Source of the DNA: JBDNJM01 sp041687755
GTDB taxonomy: Bacteria > Planctomycetota > UBA1135 > GCA-002686595
Reading direction: 5' to 3'
Length of the DNA: 64,000 nt
Assembly: GCA_041687755.1 (NCBI GenBank)
Contig: JBDNJM010000154.1
Coordinates: 1-64,000 of the forward strand
Of the stretch, positions 43,783 to 53,458 are shown piece by piece; position 1 is the stretch's first letter; every line of letters begins with the position of its first letter. Made by a program: the position numbers and the translations under genes. The notes under the pieces were generated by a model. It saw only the letters and a program-made list of their open reading frames with translations, had not been told where the DNA came from and searched no databases.

Positions 43783-45390
43783 TCAGTCGCGCCGCCGGCG
43801 CCAGAACAGCAGCACCCCGCAGAGCAGCGCCAGACCCGGCAGCAAGCCACCCGCGACCCAGGCGACCTGGGTCGCGGCCGGCGATCCGTTCAGATCCAGT
43901 CTGGAGCGGAACGGGTCGCGCGCAGCCACGCGCACCCGAAAGTCGCGGTCGGCTAGGTAGTTGATCAGGTTGAGAACGAGGTCGCGGTTGTAGTTGTGGT
44001 ACGCGTCGTAGAGCAGGCTGGGACCGGCGAGGGCCACCAGCTTGCCGGCCGTATTCGCCGAGCCTGGCTTGGCCTGAAACTCAGCCGCGAGGGCCAGGTG
44101 GAATGCACCGCCCGCCTCGCTGCCCGGGTCGAAGCGGAAGTCGGGCCTGCCGTCGGCTCCCGGCAGGTCGAGCCAGCTGCTCTCGCTCGAGCGCAGGACT
44201 TCCAGCAGGATGCCACCCGGCTGGCCGATGTCGCGCCGCTCGAAGCTGCGCGACAGGTGCAGCCGCACGCTGCGGTCGCGCTCCCACATGGGCTTGGTGG
44301 CGGGATGGTTGGCGCTCATCGACTGACGGCCGCTGAGCGTCAGCTGGGCCACCTCGGGCTCCCCGTCCATCGGCCGGCCCGTGAGCGGGTCGAAGACCAC
44401 CTCGCAGACAACGCCGCGCTGGGGATAGATCCCGTAGGGCACCAGCAGGCGCGTCAGGCCGTCTTGTTCCGGCTCGCGGTACGCCCGGCCCATCGCGACC
44501 AGCAGCCGACCACCCTGTTCGAGGTAGGCGCGCACCGCGTCCAGTGCCTGCTCCTTGAGCGGCTCAGCCGGTGCAGCGATCACGAGCACGGCGCAGTCGC
44601 TGGGAACCTCGGACTCGAGGTCCGGATCCCAGGTGCCCAGTGCAAAGCCCTCGTCGAGCAAGGCGCGGCCCAGGCGTACAGCTGCGAACTGAGACTCGTT
44701 CGGGAGGTTCGGGTCGAGCTCTCCCGCGCCCGTGCTGAACAGCACGCGCGGTGCCGTGTCGCTCGAGATGCGTCCCAGGGCCTCCGCCAGAGCTTCCTCG
44801 CCCCGCCAGTCCTCGAGTCGCGCCACAGCGCGCGGCTGCGAAGGATCCGGCCGCGGGATCGCCAAGCGCCCCATGTCCGGCACCAGCCGCAGCACCGTAT
44901 GCCGTTCTCCTGATCGCAGGACCAGGGCCGCTAGAACCTCCCCGTACACGGTCTGAAAGAACAGCCGGCTGCGATCGATCCCGAGCTCTTCCAGCCGCGC
45001 CTCGGTGGCCTCGAGATCGGCCAGATCGACGTCGTTGACGAAGAACTTGCCGGGCGCCTGCTCCGCGGCAATCGTCAGGAGGTCGCGCGCCGAGAGCAGC
45101 GCGTCGTTGAACGCCCGGCCCAGCGGCGGCTGGGGCGAGCGGTAGAACACGTCCACCTCGACCTCGCGCGGCAACTTGCGCAGCAGCTCGAGCGTCGCTG
45201 TGTCGAGGCTGTTGGACGAGTCCACCGTCAGGTCGCGCCGCAGGCGCAGCTCCGCCCGGTCGGCGATCTGAATGATCAGGACCACGGCGACGAGCGCCAG
45301 CAGCAGCATCAGTCCGACCTGGGCCAGCAGCCGGAACCGCGTCCAGCGCGTGTGCCCGCCGCCCGCAGGCGTCCGGTCGTTCGCGCTCAT
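43783..45390 (-). CDS. GldG-like ABC-associated protein
   Basis: A 535-residue protein with an N-terminal membrane segment (LLAQVGLMLLLALVAVVLII), a large extracytoplasmic part and a C-terminal segment (GGLLPGLALLCGVLLFWRRRRD). The extracytoplasmic half matches the DUF4350/ABC_transp_aux type: VDVFYRSPQPPLGRAFNDAL, RVLFSTGAGELDPN and LVIAAPAEPLKEQALDAVRAY. Such proteins accompany ABC-2 permeases, as in gliding GldG, though gliding is not implied. Its start overlaps the permease stop by 4 nt. Confidence 0.8.
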   Translation of the reverse strand: MSANDRTPAGGGHTRWTRFRLLAQVGLMLLLALVAVVLIIQIADRAELRLRRDLTVDSSNSLDTATLELLRKLPREVEVDVFYRSPQPPLGRAFNDALLSARDLLTIAAEQAPGKFFVNDVDLADLEATEARLEELGIDRSRLFFQTVYGEVLAALVLRSGERHTVLRLVPDMGRLAIPRPDPSQPRAVARLEDWRGEEALAEALGRISSDTAPRVLFSTGAGELDPNLPNESQFAAVRLGRALLDEGFALGTWDPDLESEVPSDCAVLVIAAPAEPLKEQALDAVRAYLEQGGRLLVAMGRAYREPEQDGLTRLLVPYGIYPQRGVVCEVVFDPLTGRPMDGEPEVAQLTLSGRQSMSANHPATKPMWERDRSVRLHLSRSFERRDIGQPGGILLEVLRSSESSWLDLPGADGRPDFRFDPGSEAGGAFHLALAAEFQAKPGSANTAGKLVALAGPSLLYDAYHNYNRDLVLNLINYLADRDFRVRVAARDPFRSRLDLNGSPAATQVAWVAGGLLPGLALLCGVLLFWRRRRD

Positions 45391-46130
45391 CGCCAGCGCC
45401 TCATGTCCAGGAGTCGCACGGTCAGGAACAGGAACCCGAGGGTCCAAGCCAGAAAGAACACAATGTGGCCGGAGTCGATCACGCCGCGGAGGAAGGAGAC
45501 CTGGTAGCGCTCGATCACGTCTACCTTGCGGAATACCTGCTCCTGCAGGCGCGCGTCCAGCAGCGGAATCCGCCCGCGCAGCGTCGGTGCGACCAGGAAC
45601 ATCACGTTGATGCAGAACGCGATGAAGGCCGCCAGCGTCGGCGCGGAGGTCAGCGCGCTCGTGAACAGGCCAATCGAGCAGAACAGGCTCGAGAGCAGCA
45701 CCGCGCCGATGTAGGCGCCGATCACCTGGCCCCAGTCCGGGGCCGCGCCGAGCGCCTGGACCAAGAGCCCGTAGGCCGGCAGCATCAGCCACAGCACGGC
45801 GAAGAACACGATCGCCGCGAGCAGCTTGCCGCCCGCGACCGCCGCGTCGCTGACCGGGGCCGTCAGCAGGTATTCCAGCACGCCGCTCTTCGACTCCTCC
45901 GCGATCATGCGCATCGTGATCAGCGGCGGCAGCACGGCGGCGATCAGGAAGAACGCTGTGGAGCCGCCGATCGAGGCGAGCGCCCAGCGCACCTCGCCGT
46001 TCGCGAGCTGCAGCAGCAGCGAGAACACGATGCCCTGCAGCAGCAGAGCGAGCGCCAGCAGCACCCAGGTCGCCGGCTGCAGGAACAGCCCGCTGAGCTC
46101 GCGGCGGAAGATCGCGGTCAGGCCGTTCAT
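45387..46130 (-). CDS. ABC-2 type permease (GldF-like)
   Basis: A 247-residue membrane protein with six hydrophobic segments, e.g. TWVLLALALLLQGIVFSLLL and TAFFLIAAVLPPLITMRMI. The MRMIAEESKSGVLEYLLTAPVS segment is the hallmark of GldF/ABC-2 permeases. The ATG at 46130 overlaps the ATPase stop by 4 nt. It would form an exporter with the following ATPase and the GldG-like and DUF4340 proteins; the substrate is unknown. Confidence 0.88.
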   Translation of the reverse strand: MNGLTAIFRRELSGLFLQPATWVLLALALLLQGIVFSLLLQLANGEVRWALASIGGSTAFFLIAAVLPPLITMRMIAEESKSGVLEYLLTAPVSDAAVAGGKLLAAIVFFAVLWLMLPAYGLLVQALGAAPDWGQVIGAYIGAVLLSSLFCSIGLFTSALTSAPTLAAFIAFCINVMFLVAPTLRGRIPLLDARLQEQVFRKVDVIERYQVSFLRGVIDSGHIVFFLAWTLGFLFLTVRLLDMRRWR

Positions 46131-47317
46131 GAAGGCTTCTCGGGGTCCGGCTTCGACGGGCCGCCCGGATTTTCGAAGGGGTTGAGCGTCGCGCCGCCGC
46201 CGGGCGCCGGCGGGTTCTTCGGCGGCGGGCTCGCGCCGAAGCTTTCGAACGGGTTCAGGCTCTTCGTGGGCGCCGGTTGATCGACGGCGATCGGGCCAGA
46301 AATCGAACCGTCCAGCTGGAACATCTGGGCCTCGGGCGCCGGCCCGGCGGGGTCGTCCGCGACCGCGGCCCGGTCGTCCACGAGCCCGTCGAGCTCCAGC
46401 GCGATCGACGCGAAGATGCGCTCCAGCGACGGGCGCCGCCAGGAGAGCTCGCGGATCGCCCAGCCCTTCGCCGCCGCCAGCGCGCCGACGTCCTCGCGCA
46501 CGTCGTCGTCCGCGACCACGTCGAAGCCGGAGTGGATCCCGAGCTTGCCCGTGGGCCGCACCTCGGTCACACCGGGCAGCAGCTTCAGCAGTGCGAGCGC
46601 CTCGTCCGGATCCATGCAGAAGGCCTCTAGCCGCACGGCGCTGCCGCCGCCCAACTGGGCCGTCAGCTCCTCCGGCGTGCCGTCCGCGGCCATCTTGCCC
46701 TTGTTCAGGATGATCACCCGCGGGCACAGGGCCTCGACCTCGGCCAGGATGTGGCTCGAGAGCAGCACGGTGTGCTCGGAAGCCAGCTCAGCGATCAGGT
46801 CGCGCACCTCGATGCGCTGCAGGGGATCGAGGCCGCTGGTCGGCTCGTCCAAGATCAGCACCTCAGGTTGGGCCAGGAGCGCCACCGCGAGGCCCGCTCG
46901 CTGCCGCAAACCGCGCGAAAGCGAACCCACCAGCGAGCGCCTGCGATCGGTCAGGCCGACGCGCTCAAGGATCTCCGCCGCCCGCCTGTTGGTCTCGGAG
47001 CGCCCAAGTTGGTGCAGGCGGCCCTGAAACTGGAGCGTCTCCTCGACTCGCGCCTCCGGATAGAGCGGCACGTTCTCGGGCAGGTAGCCGATGCGCTTGC
47101 GCACCTCCATAGAGGCGGTCAGCACGTCGAAACCCGCCACCTGGATGCTGCCGCGCGTGGCCGGCAGGAAGCCGGTCAGCATGCGCATCGTCGTGGTCTT
47201 GCCCGCTCCGTTGGGGCCTAGAAAGCCAACGACCTCCCCCTTCTCCAGGCTGAAGGTTAGGTCGTCGACGGCGGTGTGGGCGCCGTAGCGGCGCGTGAGG
47301 TTTTTAACGTCTATCAA
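46127..47317 (-). CDS. ABC transporter ATP-binding protein with NPFE-repeat tail
   Basis: A 396-residue ATPase. Walker A GPNGAGKTTT, signature LSRGLRQR, Walker B LILDEPTSGLDP and the H-loop LLSSHIL are intact. About 310 residues match the family; the rest is an acidic then Pro-rich tail with two near-identical LNPFESF/LNPFENP motifs spaced about 25 residues apart. The start is a TTG at 47317, supported by a TAGGCT box 10 nt upstream. First gene of the four-gene export-type operon. Confidence 0.88.
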   Translation of the reverse strand: MIDVKNLTRRYGAHTAVDDLTFSLEKGEVVGFLGPNGAGKTTTMRMLTGFLPATRGSIQVAGFDVLTASMEVRKRIGYLPENVPLYPEARVEETLQFQGRLHQLGRSETNRRAAEILERVGLTDRRRSLVGSLSRGLRQRAGLAVALLAQPEVLILDEPTSGLDPLQRIEVRDLIAELASEHTVLLSSHILAEVEALCPRVIILNKGKMAADGTPEELTAQLGGGSAVRLEAFCMDPDEALALLKLLPGVTEVRPTGKLGIHSGFDVVADDDVREDVGALAAAKGWAIRELSWRRPSLERIFASIALELDGLVDDRAAVADDPAGPAPEAQMFQLDGSISGPIAVDQPAPTKSLNPFESFGASPPPKNPPAPGGGATLNPFENPGGPSKPDPEKPS

Positions 47318-47327
47318 GGTGCTCGGG

Positions 47328-47333
47328 AGCCTA
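47328..47333 (-). promoter_or_regulatory. -10-like box TAGGCT before the ABC operon
   Basis: TAGGCT lies 10 nt before the TTG at 47317. It faces the TACGCT box of the divergent gene at 47400. Confidence 0.45.
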
Positions 47334-47387
47334 GCAGGGCGACCGGACAGGTGCAGCAAGCATCGTGCCGTGGCGCGAGCGCTGAGC

Positions 47388-47393
47388 TACGCT
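47388..47393 (+). promoter_or_regulatory. -10-like box TACGCT, leaderless spacing
   Basis: TACGCT lies 6 nt before the ATG at 47400. Confidence 0.5.
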
Positions 47394-47399
47394 GCGCCC

Positions 47400-49976
47400 A
47401 TGTCCGCGCCCACCACCGAGCCCCCGCCGTCCACCAGTGACTCCCGGCCGCTTGCCCTGCCCGCCCTGCGCCTGATCTTCCTGGCCTCCGGCGTCGCCGG
47501 CCTGGGCTACCAGGTCAGCTGGCTCCGAATGTTCTCGGTCGGGATAGGTCACGAGCTCCCGAGCATGCTCGCGGTCGTCTCGGCGTTTCTGGCCGGGCTG
47601 GCGCTGGGCTCCCTGCTGCTCGACAGACGGGTCTCGAAGAGCGCCAGACCGGGGGCCTGGTACGCCGGGCTCGAGCTGCTTATCGGCCTCTGGGCGCTGG
47701 TCTCGATTTTCACCCTGCCCCTGCTCAACGACGCCACGGCCCGCTGGATCGGCGTGGACCCAGGGCCCCTGCGCCACTGGGGCCTGGCGTTCGCCCTGCC
47801 GTTCTTCGCCCTGCTGCCGGCCACCGTCGCCATGGGCGGCACGTTCCCGGCGATGGAGCGCCTCGCCGCCCGGCTCAGCGGCACCGGCCGCAACGTCGCG
47901 GGCCTGTACTCGATCAACACGGCCGGCGCGCTGCTCGGCACGCTCGCCATCACCTACTTAGCGCTGCCCGCCCTCGGCTCCAGCGCCACCCTCGCCGCCC
48001 TGGCCGCGGTCAACTTGTTCTGCGCCGCGGCGACCTGGCTGGGCCCCGCGCGCGGCGAGGACGCGCTCAAAGACGGCGCCTTCGAGTTCGAAGAGCCGCC
48101 CTCGCGGCGCTCCCTGAGCACCTTGGTATTCCTCTGCGGACTGCTCGGCATCGGCTTCGAGGTGCTCGTCGTGCGCAGCATGGGCCAGGTGCTCGAGAAC
48201 ACCGTCTACAGCTTCGCCTCCGGGCTCAGCCTGTACCTCGCCGGAACGGCGATCGGCGCCGGCGTCTACCAGCGCTTCCTGCGCTGCGAGGCGTACCGGC
48301 CGCGCTTCGTGCAGCTCGTCACGGTGACCGCTATCTCCGTCGCCGCGACGCTGATGATCCTGCCGCAGGCCAAGCCGATTTACGCACAACTGCGCGCGAG
48401 CCTCGGTCCTGGCCAAGCCGGGGGCGTGCTGGCGGAGATGGGCCTGGCCGCAGTGGTGTTCCTGATCCCCGCCGCCTGCATGGGCGCGCTGTTCAGCCAC
48501 CTCGTCCAGGCCGCCCGCACCGAGGAGGGCGGCATCGGGCGCGCGATGGCCTGCAACCTCGCCGGCGGGGCCCTCGCGCCGATCGTGTTCGGCCTGGTGC
48601 TGCTGCCCGAGTTCGGCGCGAAGGTTGGGCTGCTCCTGGTCACCTTCGGCTACCTCAGCCTGCTGCCGCGCGCGAAGCTCGAGCGCATGGGGCTCCTCGC
48701 CGCCGGAACGCTCCTGCTGTACTTCGCGACGCCCAGTCTGCGCCTGGTCGTGGCGCCCCCCGGCGGTCGCGTGATCGCCTACGAGGAGGGCGTGCTCGCC
48801 GCGGTTGCCGTCGTCGAGGACGCGGCCGGAAACCGCGCCATCAAGGTCAACGACCGCTTCACGATGGGCGGCAGCGGCCGCGGCTTCGCCGAATGGCGCC
48901 AGGCCCACCTCCCGCTGCTGCTGCACCCGGCTCCCACCAGCGCCCTATTCCTCGGCGTGGGCGCCGGCGCCACCGCCCGCGCCGCGACGATCCACCCCGA
49001 CCTCGCGGTGACCGCCGTGGAGCTCGTGCCAGAGGTCGTCGAACTGCTCGACCTGCTCGACACGGCCCCCCCGCCCAGCCTGGTGCGCTCCGAGGTCACC
49101 TACACCCTCGCCGACGCCCGCCGCTTCGTGCGCGCCTGCCCCGACCTCTACGACGTGATCGTCGCGGACCTCTACCAGCCCGCCCGCGACGGCTCCGGGT
49201 CGCTCTACACCGTCGAGCATTTCCGCGCGATCTCCGAGCGCCTCGCCGCCGGCGGCCTGTTCGTCCAGTGGCTCCCGCTCTACCAGATGGACACCGAGAC
49301 CCTGCGCCTGATCCTGCGCAGTTTCCTCGACGTCTACCCGCAGGGCTTCGCCAGCATGGCCCACTTCAACTTGGGCACCCCGATCCTCGGCCTGTTCTCC
49401 GCGCCGCCGCAGACCTATCCCTCGGGCTGGTTCGAGACGCGCGTCACCGACGAGCGCCTGCGCGTCGGCCTCAAGCGGGCGGCCATTGACGACGACCTGG
49501 ACCTGTTCGGCAGCTTTATCGCGGGCACTGAGGAGCTGCGGACCTTCGCCGGCTCCGGCCCGCTCAACACGGACGACCACCCGCGCGCCGTGTTCCAGGC
49601 GCCGCGCTTCACGTACGACAAGCGCAACGACCTCCACAGCCGCATGGTCGAGCTGCTGGAGGACACCGACGGCGACCCCTCGATGCTGCTGGAGCCGGAC
49701 GAAACCTTCCTCAGCAGTCTCACCGCCTACCAGCGCGCTCGCGACCGTTTCCTGGGCTCCGGTCTCTCCGCACTACGCGGCGACGTCCAGGGCCGCGTGG
49801 ACGGCCTGCTCGAGAGCCTGCGCGCCAGCAACGACTTCGAGCCCGCGTTCGCGACCGCCATCGAGCTGAGCCTCTCGCCCCAGCTCACCGACGAGACGGC
49901 CATGAACCTGCTCCGAGACCTCGAGCTGCTGCGCCCCGAGGATCCCCGCCCCGCGCTGGCACGCGCACAACGATAG
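47400..49976 (+). CDS. Fused membrane/spermidine-synthase-like protein
   Basis: An 858-residue protein. Residues about 20-470 form roughly a dozen transmembrane segments in two blocks (e.g. LIFLASGVAGLGYQVSWLRM, a motif usual at the start of this family). Then comes a spermidine-synthase-type Rossmann domain: LFLGVGAGATARAA, TAVELVPEVVELL, VTYTLADARRFV and YDVIVADLYQPARDG. Its DxY region lacks the canonical aminopropyltransferase gate, and such membrane fusions are usually not proven to make spermidine. The last 110 residues are a helical tail. Single gene, divergent from the ABC operon. Confidence 0.85.
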   Translation: MSAPTTEPPPSTSDSRPLALPALRLIFLASGVAGLGYQVSWLRMFSVGIGHELPSMLAVVSAFLAGLALGSLLLDRRVSKSARPGAWYAGLELLIGLWALVSIFTLPLLNDATARWIGVDPGPLRHWGLAFALPFFALLPATVAMGGTFPAMERLAARLSGTGRNVAGLYSINTAGALLGTLAITYLALPALGSSATLAALAAVNLFCAAATWLGPARGEDALKDGAFEFEEPPSRRSLSTLVFLCGLLGIGFEVLVVRSMGQVLENTVYSFASGLSLYLAGTAIGAGVYQRFLRCEAYRPRFVQLVTVTAISVAATLMILPQAKPIYAQLRASLGPGQAGGVLAEMGLAAVVFLIPAACMGALFSHLVQAARTEEGGIGRAMACNLAGGALAPIVFGLVLLPEFGAKVGLLLVTFGYLSLLPRAKLERMGLLAAGTLLLYFATPSLRLVVAPPGGRVIAYEEGVLAAVAVVEDAAGNRAIKVNDRFTMGGSGRGFAEWRQAHLPLLLHPAPTSALFLGVGAGATARAATIHPDLAVTAVELVPEVVELLDLLDTAPPPSLVRSEVTYTLADARRFVRACPDLYDVIVADLYQPARDGSGSLYTVEHFRAISERLAAGGLFVQWLPLYQMDTETLRLILRSFLDVYPQGFASMAHFNLGTPILGLFSAPPQTYPSGWFETRVTDERLRVGLKRAAIDDDLDLFGSFIAGTEELRTFAGSGPLNTDDHPRAVFQAPRFTYDKRNDLHSRMVELLEDTDGDPSMLLEPDETFLSSLTAYQRARDRFLGSGLSALRGDVQGRVDGLLESLRASNDFEPAFATAIELSLSPQLTDETAMNLLRDLELLRPEDPRPALARAQR

Positions 49977-50075
49977 GCAGCGCCCGCAGTGGAGGTCCGG
50001 GCACGAACCGCGGGCGCCCGACACCCCCGCGCCCGCCCCCTCTGCGCCCGAACCTCGCTAGTCGCCGAGTACCAA

Positions 50076-50755
50076 CTAGACCCCATTGGTCAGCCCGAGG
50101 TCCGACAGCCCAGGCCCGGTCCGCGCCGCAGCCTGCAGGTAGAGTTCGAGGCGTGCTAAAACGGGCTCCGGAGGAAGGCCTAGGGACAGGCTCCAGGCTC
50201 CGGTGGCGTACGTCATGCCGACGGCGAGCGCCAGCTGCGGCGCCGCCAGGTAGAGCGTGCACTCGCCCAGCGGCATCGCCGCAGGCGCAAGCGAGAGGTA
50301 CAGCCCGGCCGGCGCGAGCGCCGCAACATCGCCAACGCGCACGTCGAGCACCGCCCCCAGAACGGGCTCCCCAGCGACCTCGAGATCCGCGAGCCCGCCG
50401 GGCCCGCAGCCCTGGCCGTAAGGCCCGGAGCTGACCGCACCGACCAAACCCAGGTCCACGCCGTGCAGTTCGCGGCCGATCTCGTCGTCGTAGGCGGAGA
50501 ACAGGAACCGGTTGCCGGCGCGGCCCAGCGGGATCGACGAGCTCGGGCGCGGGCCGGGCGCGGAGTCCTGCCGAGGGCCAGACCCGCAGAGCCCAGTGCG
50601 GCCAACGTAGGGCCGAACTGGGACAACACCCTGGCGGTGCCGAACGGTGTGCCGTCACTGAACCACGGGCCCCGCTCACCGGGGACGAACGACTGCACTC
50701 CGAAGTAAGCACCGCCTTGGACCTTGCTGAGGAACGTCACGTTCTGACTCGGCCC
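50076..50755 (-). pseudogene. Remnant of a secreted protein's C-terminal domain
   Basis: Starts without a normal N-terminus just after the dnaK terminator: VGPSQNVTFLSKVQGGAYF, then VLSQFGPTLAALGSAGLALG in one frame. Near 50575 the frame shifts and continues QDSAPGPRPSSSIPLGRAG, SAYDDEIGRELHGVDLGLV and YGQGCGPGGL to a TAG at 50076 (ending SDLGLTNGV). The YGxGC...LY(L)...TNGV pattern is the same kind of C-terminal domain as in the metalloprotease at 8377. The 5' part is missing, so this is a decayed secreted-protein gene. Confidence 0.6.
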
Positions 50756-50762
50756 CACCACG

Positions 50763-50813
50763 AAAAAGCGGCCCCGTCCCCCGTGCAACGGGGAGCGGGG
50801 AGCGGGGCCGCTT
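50763..50813 (-). terminator. Rho-independent terminator of dnaK
   Basis: Minus-strand stem AAGCGGCCCCG/CGGGGCCGCTT with additional inner pairing, followed by TTTTT. It starts 44 nt after the dnaK stop. The best intrinsic terminator in the window. Confidence 0.9.
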
Positions 50814-50856
50814 CAATGCCCGTGGCTCCTGCGAAAGGAGCTCCGGGTCAAGACGC

Positions 50857-52767
<1,911 letters not shown>

Positions 52768-52778
52768 TAGGTTTCGTC

Positions 52779-52787
52779 TCCTCCTTG
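52779..52787 (-). promoter_or_regulatory. Strong Shine-Dalgarno of dnaK
   Basis: AAGGAGGAG 11 nt before the ATG, next to the leader hairpin. Most other genes here show no such site. Confidence 0.8.
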
Positions 52788-52789
52788 GA

Positions 52790-52808
52790 CGCCCCGCGGT
52801 GCGGGGCG
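52790..52808 (-). promoter_or_regulatory. dnaK leader hairpin
   Basis: A perfect 8-bp stem CGCCCCGC/GCGGGGCG with a 3-nt loop, 2 nt upstream of the Shine-Dalgarno. It lies inside the transcript predicted from the sigma-54 promoter. It may stabilise the mRNA or affect initiation; it does not itself cover the Shine-Dalgarno. Confidence 0.6.
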
Positions 52809-52830
52809 TGTGTGCTTGAGAGCGTCTTAT

Positions 52831-52846
52831 CGCAAGCTCCGTGCCA
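52831..52846 (-). promoter_or_regulatory. Predicted sigma-54 promoter of dnaK
   Basis: The minus strand reads TGGCACGGAGCTTGCG. This matches the sigma-54 consensus TGGCACG-N4-TTGC[AT] at all but the last base, with GG and GC exactly 10 nt apart. The transcript would start near 52820, giving a leader of about 50 nt with the hairpin and Shine-Dalgarno. A sigma-54 activator is encoded at 53459-54832. Confidence 0.7.
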
Positions 52847-52995
52847 GGCATGAAAAGCGGCTCCCGCGGCCCTAGGAAGGCCCTAGCGGCCCGTCTTGGC
52901 GCCAATTTGGCAGGCCCCAACCAGGCCTCTCCGGGCCCCTGCCACGCTGTCAGGGGTCATGTGCGGGCCCCGGCGCGCCACCTCCTAGGGCCTGG

Positions 52996-53448
52996 TCACG
53001 GCCCGTTCAGGACCAGGAGGCTCGCGTTGAGCAGCGTGGCGAACGCGATCCAGGCCAAGTACGGCGCCAACAGCCAAGCCGCCCGCCGATCGTGCCGCGC
53101 AAACACGGCCAGGGTTCCGAGCACCAGCACCGCCAGCGCCACAATGTTCACCAGGGCTACCGCGACCAGGTGGTAGCCGAAGAACAGCGGCGACCACAGC
53201 GCATTGAGCGCCAGCTGCACAGTCCACAGGGTCAGCGCCGCCCCGCGCCCCGGGCGCCCCGCCCGCCACACGCGCCAGGCCGCCACGGCCATCGCGATGT
53301 ACAGCACCGTCCAGACCGGTCCGAACAACCAGCTCGGAGGCTGGAACACGGGCTTCTCGAGAGCCTCGTACCAGGCGTCCGGTCCGAAGCTCGCGCCGAT
53401 CAGCGCGGCGACGGCCACGGCGGCGAGGAAGGGCAGCAATTGGCGCAC
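52996..53448 (-). CDS. tspO: TspO/MBR family membrane protein
   Basis: A 150-residue protein with five transmembrane helices and the family motifs WYEALEKPVFQPPSWLFGPVW, LYIAMAVAAWRVW, LNALWSPLFF and APYLAWIAFATLLN. Bacterial TspO binds tetrapyrroles and is linked to oxygen or stress signalling. It begins 10 nt after the stop of the NtrC-like regulator and is likely co-transcribed with the two-component pair. Confidence 0.92.
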   Translation of the reverse strand: MRQLLPFLAAVAVAALIGASFGPDAWYEALEKPVFQPPSWLFGPVWTVLYIAMAVAAWRVWRAGRPGRGAALTLWTVQLALNALWSPLFFGYHLVAVALVNIVALAVLVLGTLAVFARHDRRAAWLLAPYLAWIAFATLLNASLLVLNGP

Positions 53449-53458
53449 GACTCTGGGC

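Noticed and set aside
41738..47317. Reading the GldF/GldG-like operon as evidence for gliding motility
   Set aside because: GldG/DUF4340/ABC-2 clusters are widespread in non-gliding bacteria, and no other gld genes are present here.
52768..52995. Search for a CIRCE operator upstream of dnaK
   Set aside because: No TTAGCACTC...GAGTGCTAA inverted repeat is present; the region instead shows a sigma-54 site and a short GC hairpin.
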